Shown in pieces: positions 1-8,319 of a stretch of DNA of 36,430 bases. Every line of letters starts with the position of its first letter. The first letter of the stretch is position 1. Under the pieces are notes generated by a model, which ran no database searches, was not told the origin of the DNA, and saw only the letters and a list, made by a program, of their open reading frames with translations. A program made the position numbers and the translations under genes. This DNA is from a bacterium (GTDB lineage: Bacteria; Patescibacteriota; Microgenomatia; UBA1406; GWC2-37-13): NCBI GenBank assembly GCA_027624795.1, contig JAQBTX010000005.1:1-36430 (forward strand), written 5' to 3'.

Positions 1-213
1 TTATGGTACGGTTCTGCCCTTATTGATGAAAGTGGAGAAATGATTGGATCAATGTATGTGGTAAGTTTTCCTACACGCAAAGCTTTAGATAAATACCTTC
101 AACAAGAACCGTATATATTAGGAAATGTATGGAAGTCAATTGAGATTATGAAATGTACTACTCGCGATCCTTGGCAATTTAATCGGCCGAAAGAGTTTTT
201 TGTAAATGAATAA
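1..213 (+). CDS. YCII-related domain protein, C-terminal part (truncated by window edge)
   Basis: Open frame 1 translates to LWYGSALIDESGEMIGSMYVVSFPTRKALDKYLQQEPYILGNVWKSIEIMKC..., which resembles YciI-like proteins; stop TAA at 211-213. Confidence 0.6.
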   Translation, partial: LWYGSALIDESGEMIGSMYVVSFPTRKALDKYLQQEPYILGNVWKSIEIMKCTTRDPWQFNRPKEFFVNE

Positions 214-218
214 CGTAT

Positions 219-671
219 ATGAAAATACTCATTTTCACCGAAGGAACAGCACTCAAACCAGGTTCTGAAGAATCTCATGAAGCGCATGAGTTTAGAAAAT
301 ATATTCCCAATGGTCAGGTTGTTCAAAAACTTCAGCATTGGAAAGATCAAGGTGCGGAAATTTATTACCTAACTTCACGAACAACATCTGAAGAAATCGA
401 TGACATTCGTTATGTGTTAGAAAAACACCACTTTCCACAGGTTCAAAATCTTTTATTTCGAAAAGATGGCCAGGAATACAAAGATGTCGCAGAATTACTT
501 ATTCCCGACGTTTTTATCGAAGATGATTGCGCAAGTATTGGGGGAGAAGTAGAGATGACCTATCCACATATCAAACCAGAGATCAAATTAAAAATTCACT
601 CAATAGTCGTTGCGGAATTTGCAAATATTGATTATCTTCCAGAGAATATTCAGGAACTTGCAAAGTTTTAA
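219..671 (+). CDS. hypothetical protein, possibly HAD-like
   Basis: 150 aa ORF starting MKILIFTEGTALKPG, 5 bp after the preceding stop. Confidence 0.65.
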   Translation: MKILIFTEGTALKPGSEESHEAHEFRKYIPNGQVVQKLQHWKDQGAEIYYLTSRTTSEEIDDIRYVLEKHHFPQVQNLLFRKDGQEYKDVAELLIPDVFIEDDCASIGGEVEMTYPHIKPEIKLKIHSIVVAEFANIDYLPENIQELAKF

Positions 672-767
672 TCTCCAAAATCTTTGCAGTAAAAAAAATG
701 GAATTGCAGCAATTATTAATTAAGATATGGAAATTTAATCGTCAGAAAGAATTTTTTTTAAAAATGG

Positions 768-773
768 TATAAT
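768..773 (+). promoter_or_regulatory. extended -10 promoter element (TGGTATAAT)
   Basis: TG-N-TATAAT upstream of the membrane protein ORF whose ATG is at 800. Confidence 0.5.
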
Positions 774-799
774 ATTTGTATTATCACTGCTTTATTCTT

Positions 800-1516
800 A
801 TGAATTCATTTACATTCTTCAAAAAAGGATTCAAACTAGCTAACAATAACCTCCATCTGTTAGGGATTGGATTTGTTTTATCTCTGTTATATTCTCAAGA
901 GCAATTATTTACCTACCCTGGCATTGGTCTTATTTCCTTCATTTCAGTCTTATTATATTTTGGATACCATTTATCTATACCTCTTTTTCTAGATATGAGG
1001 GAGAAGAAAAAAGATCTCTCATTTTCTAATATAGTAAAAACTTCCCTTTCTAATATGAAAAGATCAATTTTACCTTTCATAGTACTTATTTTTTTTGCTG
1101 GAATAATGTTAGTGCTTTATAGTGTAATCGCATTCTTATCTAGTGGAAATGGAGACTTAGAAGCATTTCTTACAGAAGGAAACCTATTTCAAGGAAATCA
1201 ACTTTTAGCATTACTATTTTATGCTTTATCATCATTTTTTATTTTTAGTTCAATCTATTTTTCCATAGAAAAGTTTGGACTTTTTCGCTCAATAATAAAA
1301 AGTATTCAGTTTAGTTTTAGACACCTCTCGTTTATCATGTTTGTTGGCTTACTCTATTGTATTTCCTATCTTCTTTCGTCAACCGTTTATGATTCCATTT
1401 CAAAACCAATGAACATTTTACTTCAAATAGGGATTGTAGAATATATTGAGCTCATTCTCATTTCTAGTGCCTATTATTGTTATTTTCAAGGAGACAAAGT
1501 ATTAAGAAAGAAGTAG
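800..1516 (+). CDS. multi-pass integral membrane protein, function unknown
   Basis: Several hydrophobic segments; start re-assigned from the TTG at 776 to the ATG at 800 (MNSFTFFKKGF). Confidence 0.65.
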   Translation: MNSFTFFKKGFKLANNNLHLLGIGFVLSLLYSQEQLFTYPGIGLISFISVLLYFGYHLSIPLFLDMREKKKDLSFSNIVKTSLSNMKRSILPFIVLIFFAGIMLVLYSVIAFLSSGNGDLEAFLTEGNLFQGNQLLALLFYALSSFFIFSSIYFSIEKFGLFRSIIKSIQFSFRHLSFIMFVGLLYCISYLLSSTVYDSISKPMNILLQIGIVEYIELILISSAYYCYFQGDKVLRKK

Positions 1517-1582
1517 CATATTTTTTCCTTACGGTTTTCAAACCTATCAAGTTGTAATTTCCCGTTGCTCTGCGTCAATCAA

Positions 1583-1640
1583 TTGTCATTCCCGTGAAAA
1601 CGGGAATCCAGACTGGATCCCCGATCAAGTCGGGGATGAC
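1583..1640. repeat. dispersed palindromic repeat, family A (TGTCAT...ATGACA ends)
   Basis: TTGTCATTCCCGTGAAAACGGGAATCC...GGATCCCCGATCAAGTCGGGGATGAC: two hairpins with complementary outer ends. Confidence 0.8.
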
Positions 1641-1683
1641 GTAAGACATCCTGTTGCTCAGTAACTATCATTTGAGAACTAAA

Positions 1684-2562
1684 TCAAGAAGCCTTCTTCA
1701 TAGATACATTTATGACCACGATCGAAAGAGTAACAAGCACCATTGCAGTGATCTGAAATGGATTGAGTTCCTCTTGAAACCAGAAGTATCCTATCAGTGC
1801 CGCCCATACCAGTTCAAGCGAAAGGATAATTGTTCCCAGGCTCAAATCAAAATGCTGAAATCCATATACCGTAAGATATGAGAGTAAGAAGAAATTGAGC
1901 GAGAAAAAAAGAAGCCATACAATACCAACAAGATCAAAGGGTTGAAGAATAGTGTACTGATTGGTAAAGATAATAAGGATAAGTCCAACTATGAGTCCTG
2001 CAAGCATTTGATACATCACAAGAACCAGGTTGTTGATTTTCCCACCTAAATACTTCTTCATGCTATTTACTACCACATCACCAATTCCTGCTATACCGGT
2101 CAACACCATACCAAGTCCTATGGATTCAATACCTTTTGGAAGAATAAAAAATACCAAACCAGCGAGTGCAAGAACTAAACTCACCGTTTTTTGTTTGCTA
2201 AATCCTTCTTTAAAAAATACGATGCTCACTATAAGGGAAGTAATGAGGGTTGTTGCATAAAAGCTAAACGTGGCTTTTGAGAGTGTGGTGAGAACTACTG
2301 CATAGGTGAACAAAAAAATTATTGCAGCAAACACAACTGAATGAACAATGAGAGGAACTATTAGATTTTTTGAAATATTGACTGCGGAAATTTTCTTAAT
2401 GTAAAGAATTATTGCAATAATGCAAAACACTATCATTGAGCGCGCAAATGTCATCTGATTTTCGGTAAGATATGGTCCAATGGCACGAACAATTACACCA
2501 AAAGAGCCGTATATAATTGAAGTTCCCAGAAGAGATAGAAATCCCTTATATTTTGGTTGCAT
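1684..2562 (-). CDS. EamA/DMT-superfamily transporter
   Basis: 292 aa, about 10 hydrophobic helices; N-terminal GTSIIYGSFGVIVRAIGPYLTENQMTFARS and C-terminal LSLELVWAALIGYFWFQEELNPFQ are typical of EamA repeats. Confidence 0.85.
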   Translation of the reverse strand: MQPKYKGFLSLLGTSIIYGSFGVIVRAIGPYLTENQMTFARSMIVFCIIAIILYIKKISAVNISKNLIVPLIVHSVVFAAIIFLFTYAVVLTTLSKATFSFYATTLITSLIVSIVFFKEGFSKQKTVSLVLALAGLVFFILPKGIESIGLGMVLTGIAGIGDVVVNSMKKYLGGKINNLVLVMYQMLAGLIVGLILIIFTNQYTILQPFDLVGIVWLLFFSLNFFLLSYLTVYGFQHFDLSLGTIILSLELVWAALIGYFWFQEELNPFQITAMVLVTLSIVVINVSMKKAS

Positions 2563-2671
2563 GTATCATAGATTATACATGACTAAGCTCAGCTTCTTTA
2601 AGAATGCGCAATAGACAATATTTAAGTTATGTATTAATATAGGAATATGCATCTTTATTCATACACCAATC

Positions 2672-3475
2672 ATGACTACAAAACTAGCACTATTTAAAGG
2701 AAATAAAATTCGAAAAGCAATTCATAAAAATGAATGGTGGTTTTCTGTTATTGATGTGTGTCAGGTTCTATCTGGAAGTGTTGATGCGGGAGCTTATTGG
2801 AGAAAGCTTAAGCAGCGACTCATAAAAGAAGGAAGTGAGATCGTGACATTTTGTCACGGACTGAAAATTGAGGCTACAGATGGAAAGAAGTACAAGACAG
2901 ACTGTGCTAATACGGAAAGTATGCTTCGACTAATCCAAACAATTCCAAGTAAAAAAGCGGAACCTCTCAAACTTTGGCTTGCAAAGGTGGGATATGAGCG
3001 GATTCAAGAAATAGAAGATCCAGAACTGGCAACCAAACGGGCAAAAGCTCTTTATAAAGCAAAAAAATATCCAGATGCATGGATTGAAAAAAGAATGCGA
3101 GGAATTGCAATTCGTGAAGAACTGACAGATGAATGGAATAAAAGAGGAGCACATACCAATAGGGAATATTCTATTCTAACAGCAGAAATATCTAAGGCTA
3201 CTTTTGGCATGACACCATCAGAATACAAAAAATTTAAGAATCTTACTCGTGAAAATTTACGAGATCATATGACTGATCTAGAGTTAATTCTTAATATGCT
3301 GGGTGAAGCAACAACTACTAAAATTACAAGAGATCGGAATTCAAAGGGTTTTCCTAAACTCAAAATAGATGCTCATGACGGTGGGGCAGTCGCTGGAAGA
3401 ACGCGAAGAGATATTGAAAAGCAGTCTGGAAAAAAACTTGTGTCCAAAAAAAATTATCTCCCAAAGAATACATGA
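2672..3475 (+). CDS. Bro-N / DinD-like protein (phage-antirepressor-type annotation)
   Basis: N-terminal KIRKAIHKNEWWFSVIDVCQVLSGSVDAGAYWRKLKQRL is Bro-N-like; C-terminal NLRDHMTDLELILNMLGEATTTKI resembles DinD. Confidence 0.8.
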   Translation: MTTKLALFKGNKIRKAIHKNEWWFSVIDVCQVLSGSVDAGAYWRKLKQRLIKEGSEIVTFCHGLKIEATDGKKYKTDCANTESMLRLIQTIPSKKAEPLKLWLAKVGYERIQEIEDPELATKRAKALYKAKKYPDAWIEKRMRGIAIREELTDEWNKRGAHTNREYSILTAEISKATFGMTPSEYKKFKNLTRENLRDHMTDLELILNMLGEATTTKITRDRNSKGFPKLKIDAHDGGAVAGRTRRDIEKQSGKKLVSKKNYLPKNT

Positions 3476-3813
3476 AACAATCTAATCCCTTCCATGAATA
3501 TATTATGCAAGACTTGCTTCATCATATTCCCGGTATTTCATCCAGAGCTATGTTTGGAGGGTATGGTATATATAAAGATGGACTCATATTTGGACTGATT
3601 GCAGATGATGAGTTATATTTCAAAGTTGATGAGCTCAATAAATCTGGTTACGAAAAAGCGGGAAGTACTCCGTTTATTTATCAACGCGGAAGTCACCCCA
3701 AAACTGCGATGCCCTATTGGAAGGTTCCCGCTGATGTTATGGAAGATAGAGAGCTCATTGTAGTGTGGGTAGATAAATCGGTGGCTGCCAGCAGAAGAGC
3801 AAAAAAAAGATAA
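3472..3813 (+). CDS. TfoX N-terminal domain protein
   Basis: ISSRAMFGGYGIYKDGLIFGLIADDELYFKVDELNK is characteristic of TfoX_N; ATGA overlap with the upstream ORF. Confidence 0.85.
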   Translation: MKQSNPFHEYIMQDLLHHIPGISSRAMFGGYGIYKDGLIFGLIADDELYFKVDELNKSGYEKAGSTPFIYQRGSHPKTAMPYWKVPADVMEDRELIVVWVDKSVAASRRAKKR

Positions 3814-3841
3814 AAGAAAAGGGCGGCTTTTGGCCGCCCTT
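3811..3841 (-). terminator. Rho-independent terminator of the DsbA-family gene
   Basis: Perfect 9-bp stem AAGGGCGGC/GCCGCCCTT with 5-nt loop; on the minus strand it is followed by TTTTCTTTT. Confidence 0.8.
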
Positions 3842-3857
3842 AGAAGGACACTTCCAA

Positions 3858-4670
3858 TCAGGCTCCCTGCACTTGGAACAATTTATCATGCATTTCCCAG
3901 AACTTTCCTTGATCTTGTGCACAAAGCGATGCTTCTGCTGCTTTTTGTGCATTTGGATGTATTTGAGTTAAAGGAAGTTGCTTAAATACGATCTTTACTT
4001 CTTTTGGATATGCTGCTTTGAGCTGTTGTATTGTGCCAAATGCGCGCGCACAAAATGGACATTCAAAGTCAGAATACTCCAGTATTGTCACTGGTGCATC
4101 TTTCGGCCCTGTAAAAGGAGAATTTCCTACGTTTACAGCTACTGGTTCAGGTTTAAAAGAAGGATTTGCGGGATCAGAACAATAAGTTTGAAGACCTTCT
4201 GAGTAATCAGTACAAATGGTTGAAGAAGTTCCATCAAGCTCTTTGTCTATGATCTCTTTAAAGTTTTCAAAGGGGAAAGCACCGCCTAAAAATTTTCCGT
4301 TTATGAAAAATCCTGGAGTACCTTGTACTCCTAAGCCTGTAGCTTCAGCTACCTCAGCTCCTACTGCTTCAGCCTTTTCACCTTTAGAAAGACATTGCTC
4401 AAATTTCTTTGTATCTAAATCAATCTCTTTTGCATAAGCTATGAGATTTGTCTCAGACAAAGGAGATTCTCCACCACCTTGTTGACCCGCTCCAGCAGCT
4501 GGTCCGGTTGTTTGAATATTTTTTACTCGATAAAACGTATATCCCTGAAAAAGGAATAAGGCGACTATAAGTACTGCTAACAAATTAAATTGCTGACTCA
4601 GTCTGTTTAAAACTGCGTTCGTATCAACGATCTTTGTTGTGGGAGCTGGTTGTGTTTTTTTTGCTACCAT
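3858..4670 (-). CDS. membrane-anchored DsbA-family thioredoxin-fold protein with apparently circularly permuted domain order
   Basis: N-terminal TM (FNLLAVLIVALFLFQGYTFY), then LSETNLIAYAKEIDLDTKKFEQCL...GVQGTPGFFINGKFLGG (normally C-terminal), then DAPVTILEYSDFECPFCARAF...QGKFWEMHDKLFQ (normally N-terminal). Confidence 0.88.
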   Translation of the reverse strand: MVAKKTQPAPTTKIVDTNAVLNRLSQQFNLLAVLIVALFLFQGYTFYRVKNIQTTGPAAGAGQQGGGESPLSETNLIAYAKEIDLDTKKFEQCLSKGEKAEAVGAEVAEATGLGVQGTPGFFINGKFLGGAFPFENFKEIIDKELDGTSSTICTDYSEGLQTYCSDPANPSFKPEPVAVNVGNSPFTGPKDAPVTILEYSDFECPFCARAFGTIQQLKAAYPKEVKIVFKQLPLTQIHPNAQKAAEASLCAQDQGKFWEMHDKLFQVQGA

Positions 4671-4735
4671 AAGTGGAAAAAAAATTATAAATAAGTAATT
4701 ACGATGGACTCATGATACCATATTTTTCTGCATAT

Positions 4736-5071
4736 CTAGCGTATCAAAGTCCCTGGACGAACCTCATTTGGCACAGGGATGAGTATTGGACTGTCATCTT
4801 GGTCTGCAGCCATGAGCATTCCTTGAGATTCTAAGCCTGCCATTTTGCGCGGTTCTAGATTTACTAAAAATAAAAACTGTTTTTCTACCAATTCATCGGA
4901 TGATACCCATTGTTGCATGCCCGTTAAGACTGTTCGCTCTCCTAATTCTTCCCCGAAGTATACGGTGAGCTTTATGAGCTTTTTAGAATCAGGCACATTT
5001 TCAGCCGCAATAACTTTTCCCACTCGAATATCAAGTTTAAGAAAATCTTCATATGTTATTGTGTCTTTCAT
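4736..5071 (-). CDS. tRNA-binding (EMAP/Trbp111, MetRS C-terminal-like) domain protein
   Basis: YEDFLKLDIRVGKVIAAENVPDSKKLIKLTVYFGEE...GMLMAADQDDSPILIPVPNEVRPGTLI matches the standalone tRNA_bind domain. Confidence 0.88.
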   Translation of the reverse strand: MKDTITYEDFLKLDIRVGKVIAAENVPDSKKLIKLTVYFGEELGERTVLTGMQQWVSSDELVEKQFLFLVNLEPRKMAGLESQGMLMAADQDDSPILIPVPNEVRPGTLIR

Positions 5072-5096
5072 GTATTAATTATAACTATTATTTATC

Positions 5097-5184
5097 CTGT
5101 CATTCTGACCCCGAGCACTCGGGGGAAGAATCCATGTATTTTCCTGGATCCTTCGGCTTTGCCTCAGGATGACAACAAGTTGTC
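5097..5184. repeat. dispersed palindromic repeat, family A
   Basis: CTGTCATTCTGACCCCGAGCACTCGGGGGAAGAATCC...GGATCCTTCGGCTTTGCCTCAGGATGACAACAAGTTGTCA; abuts the alaS stop codon. Confidence 0.8.
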
Positions 5185-7015
5185 ATTTTGCATAAATTCT
5201 ATACATATTGCTTCCGATTTTTTTGAATCGTTCAATCTCGATAGTTCCTATATCACTTGTATTTGTTACATGTGGTCCTCCACAAAATTCCTTAGAATAG
5301 GCATCTTTAATGGAATTTTCATTTGCTCCAATGAAATATACTTTTACTTGATCGGGGTATTTTTCTTTGAAAAATGATCTAGCTCCAAGCTTTTGCGCTT
5401 CTTCTTTTGGCATAATTTTGAATGCAACGGGAAGTGCATCGTTTACTCGTGTATTTACTATAGTTTCTACTTTTTTCATCTCTTCTTCTGACGGCTTTCT
5501 TGCAGAGTAAAAATCAAATCTTAATCGGTCTGCAGTAATATTTGAACCCTCTTGCCTTATAGAATCATCCATCACATCAAAGAGAGCCTGATGTATTAAA
5601 TGGGTTGCCGTATGATATTTCACAGTCTGCTCAGATTTATCTGCCAAGCCACCTTTGAATTTCAGATCAGCTGATGATCGAGATTTTTCTTTGTGAGTCG
5701 CAAATTCCTTGTCATAATCTTCTTGAGACAAATGTATTCCTTTTTCTTCCAGTAGTTCTTGGGTTATTTCAAATGGGAAACCATACGATTGATATAAATT
5801 AAATGCCTGTTTGGCATCAACCGACGTTAATTTATCTAGCTCTTTTAATCCTCGTTCAAGGGTTCTTTGAAACTTTGCAACTTCATCCATAACAACCGGA
5901 AGAATGGTTTTTAAATCTTTTTTAGCATCAAGGTAAATATCATCGTATGTTTGTAGAACTTCATAGATAATAGGTTCCAAAGAATCTATGGAATACTGTT
6001 CATTGAGTGCACTCATCTTTACTAATGCCCGTCTCAGAAGTCTACGCAGTACATATCCTTGTTCTTTGTTTGAAGGGGTAACACCATGTTTGATCATAAA
6101 TACGGCGGTTTTAATATGATCGGTAATGATGCGAAGAGCGGGTTTGTTTTCATCAACATCGTAAGAATGATTCGTAGCTTTTTCTACCGCTTTTACAATA
6201 GTTGAAAACACATCAGTGTTGAATATATCTGGATCATTTTGTGCGGCAGCAAGGAGCCGCTCCAGACCACCACCAAAGTCTACGTTTGTTTTAGGGAGTT
6301 CTTCGAAGGTACCATTCGATACCTTCTTGTACATCATAAACACTGAATTACCAATCTCAAGAAACAAACCACAATCACAATTTTGGTGACACTCATCTCC
6401 AAATGCAGAATCGTGTTCACCATCAAATTTATAAAATACTTCACTGTCGGGTCCACCAGGCTCGCCTGCTGGCATCTTTTCTGGCTCGCCTGCACGTGAC
6501 CACCAATTTTTACTTGCAGGGTACATACGGATTCTATCTCCCACTTCTGCTTTAATACCTACTTCATCAAATAATGCTTTCCATACCTCAATACTCTCAT
6601 CGTCTCGTGGCGCCTGATCATTTCCTTCAAAGACGGTTACATAGAGTCGGTTTGGATCTATGCCAAGTCCAATTTTTTCATCAGTTAAAAAGGTAAAAAA
6701 GTTTCGGAGTTGCTCTTTTTTAAAGTAATCACCGAGTGACCAGTTTCCCATCATCTCAAAAAAAGTATCATGGCGATTGTCACCGACCTCTTCAATATCT
6801 TGCACTCGTACACACGGTTGAATATCAAATAATCGAACTCCCAAGGGGTGGGGAACACCAAGTAAATTGGGCACAAACTGTTGCATACCTGAACCGGTAA
6901 ACAACGTGGTCGGATCATCTTTTGGAACCAGGGGAGAAGGAGGGACCTCTGCATGATCTAACGACTTAAAAAAAGCTGAATATAACTCGCGTAGTTTTTT
7001 ATGTCCGATTTTCAT
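5183..7015 (-). CDS. alaS: alanyl-tRNA synthetase, short form lacking the C-terminal DHHA1/C-Ala region
   Basis: Catalytic core (DDPTTLFTGSGMQQFVPNLLG, RHDTFFEMMGNWSLGDYFK) and editing motifs HTATHLIHQALF and CGGPH; ends after the editing domain at 610 aa. Confidence 0.95.
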   Translation of the reverse strand: MKIGHKKLRELYSAFFKSLDHAEVPPSPLVPKDDPTTLFTGSGMQQFVPNLLGVPHPLGVRLFDIQPCVRVQDIEEVGDNRHDTFFEMMGNWSLGDYFKKEQLRNFFTFLTDEKIGLGIDPNRLYVTVFEGNDQAPRDDESIEVWKALFDEVGIKAEVGDRIRMYPASKNWWSRAGEPEKMPAGEPGGPDSEVFYKFDGEHDSAFGDECHQNCDCGLFLEIGNSVFMMYKKVSNGTFEELPKTNVDFGGGLERLLAAAQNDPDIFNTDVFSTIVKAVEKATNHSYDVDENKPALRIITDHIKTAVFMIKHGVTPSNKEQGYVLRRLLRRALVKMSALNEQYSIDSLEPIIYEVLQTYDDIYLDAKKDLKTILPVVMDEVAKFQRTLERGLKELDKLTSVDAKQAFNLYQSYGFPFEITQELLEEKGIHLSQEDYDKEFATHKEKSRSSADLKFKGGLADKSEQTVKYHTATHLIHQALFDVMDDSIRQEGSNITADRLRFDFYSARKPSEEEMKKVETIVNTRVNDALPVAFKIMPKEEAQKLGARSFFKEKYPDQVKVYFIGANENSIKDAYSKEFCGGPHVTNTSDIGTIEIERFKKIGSNMYRIYAK

Positions 7016-7019
7016 GAAG

Positions 7020-7029
7020 TATAATTATA
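7020..7029. promoter_or_regulatory. palindromic bidirectional -10 element TATAATTATA
   Basis: TATAAT on both strands within the 18-bp gap between alaS and nnrD, each ending 8 nt from its ATG. Confidence 0.65.
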
Positions 7030-7033
7030 GCAA

Positions 7034-7903
7034 ATGAATATCATATCGATTCAGAGTTCAGATATATCTGGTGTGGAATCTGTTCTTAAACAATTATACA
7101 TCCCTGAAGCAAATTCTCATAAAGGAAATAATGGGAAAGCGCTCATAATCGGTGGATCATCTCTCTTTCACAGTGCATCTTTATGGAGTGCAGAAATTGC
7201 ATCACATTTTGTAGACATGGTGCATTATGCGTCAACCAAAGAAAATAATGAAATATTTGTAAATCTGAAATCTCTCTTTCACAACGGCATCGTGGTACGG
7301 CAAGAAGATATTGATGCGTATGTTGAGGAAGATGATGCGGTACTCATTGGGCCTGGGATGGTGCGGGGGGAAGACGAAGAGGCTTCGTACGCGCGTGCAC
7401 TCACTCATCGATTACTCAAAGATTTTCCCCATAAACGATTCGTGATCGACGCCGGTGCGCTACAAATGATCAATGCGGCCTGGCTTAAGGAACTTAAGGA
7501 GCCCGCCATCATAACTCCCCATAAAAAAGAATTTAAACAACTCTTTGACATCGATGTATCCGAACTATCTGAAGAAGAAATTGCACTCATCGTGCAACAA
7601 AAGGCTCATGAATATTCATGCATTATTCTGCTTAAATCAATACAAGATTACATATCTGATGGGGAAGAGGTATATATTGTGCGCGGGGGGAACCAGGGTT
7701 TGACCAAAGGAGGAAGCGGAGATATACTTGCAGGACTCACCGTAGGACTTTTCAGCAAAAGTGAAGCTTTAGTAGCGGCAGTAAGTGCATCATACGGTAT
7801 CAAAACTGCTGCAGATGAGTTATATAACGAGAAGGGATATTGGTATAATATGGAAGATATCATTGATACCATACCCGGTATATTTGCCAAGAGTTTATTA
7901 TGA
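7034..7903 (+). CDS. nnrD: ADP-dependent NAD(P)H-hydrate dehydratase
   Basis: GKALIIGGSSLFHSASLWSAEIA, RFVIDAGALQMI, TPHKKEFKQLF and GNQGLTKGGSGDILAGLTVGL motifs. Confidence 0.9.
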   Translation: MNIISIQSSDISGVESVLKQLYIPEANSHKGNNGKALIIGGSSLFHSASLWSAEIASHFVDMVHYASTKENNEIFVNLKSLFHNGIVVRQEDIDAYVEEDDAVLIGPGMVRGEDEEASYARALTHRLLKDFPHKRFVIDAGALQMINAAWLKELKEPAIITPHKKEFKQLFDIDVSELSEEEIALIVQQKAHEYSCIILLKSIQDYISDGEEVYIVRGGNQGLTKGGSGDILAGLTVGLFSKSEALVAAVSASYGIKTAADELYNEKGYWYNMEDIIDTIPGIFAKSLL

Positions 7904-8319
7904 ACAGAGAAACAATCATTGCAATCAGTATGGGAATTGTCCTTGGAGCTTTAGTAGCTCTTGTAGTTTTTTTCCAGAGCAATAAAACAGACGAAACCAA
8001 AGTAGTACCGGTTGCTCCGAATCAGGCTACAAAAGATACCACCAGCCAACCATCGGTGCCAAAACTTCTCAGTATTACGAGTCCAGAGCAAGGAACAGTG
8101 GTAGATGCAAACACAATATCTATAACGGGCAAAGCTCCCAAGAACAGCTTAATTATTGTCCAGTCGGCTTCTTTTGAATCGACCTTTAAAAGCAAAGAAG
8201 AAACATTTAACGTTGACGTTGATCTACAGATCGGAGAAAATGTGATACAGCTCAGTGCTTACACCGAAAGCAGTACACCACAACAACAAACATTACGAAT
8301 TTATTATATTGAAGAATGA
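7900..8319 (+). CDS. membrane-anchored protein with Ig-like extracytoplasmic domain
   Basis: N-terminal TM (IIAISMGIVLGALVALVVFF), then LLSITSPEQGTVVDANTISITGKAPKNSLIIV...ENVIQLSAY, a Big/glucodextranase-like beta-sandwich pattern. Confidence 0.7.
   Translation: MNRETIIAISMGIVLGALVALVVFFQSNKTDETKVVPVAPNQATKDTTSQPSVPKLLSITSPEQGTVVDANTISITGKAPKNSLIIVQSASFESTFKSKEETFNVDVDLQIGENVIQLSAYTESSTPQQQTLRIYYIEE

Noticed and set aside
1654-1881. 75-aa ORF opposite the EamA transporter
   Set aside because: Low-complexity basic translation, overlaps a confident gene on the other strand, no homology recognised.
2672-3475. Prophage remnant signalled by a phage-antirepressor-type gene
   Set aside because: No integrase, structural, lysis or packaging genes nearby; Bro-N/DinD-like genes occur outside phages.
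3858-4670. DsbA ORF as two truncated neighbouring genes or a frameshifted gene
   Set aside because: A single uninterrupted frame with one TM start and a terminator after the stop; both halves are complete and complementary, fitting permutation better than decay. Misassembly still needs read-level checking.
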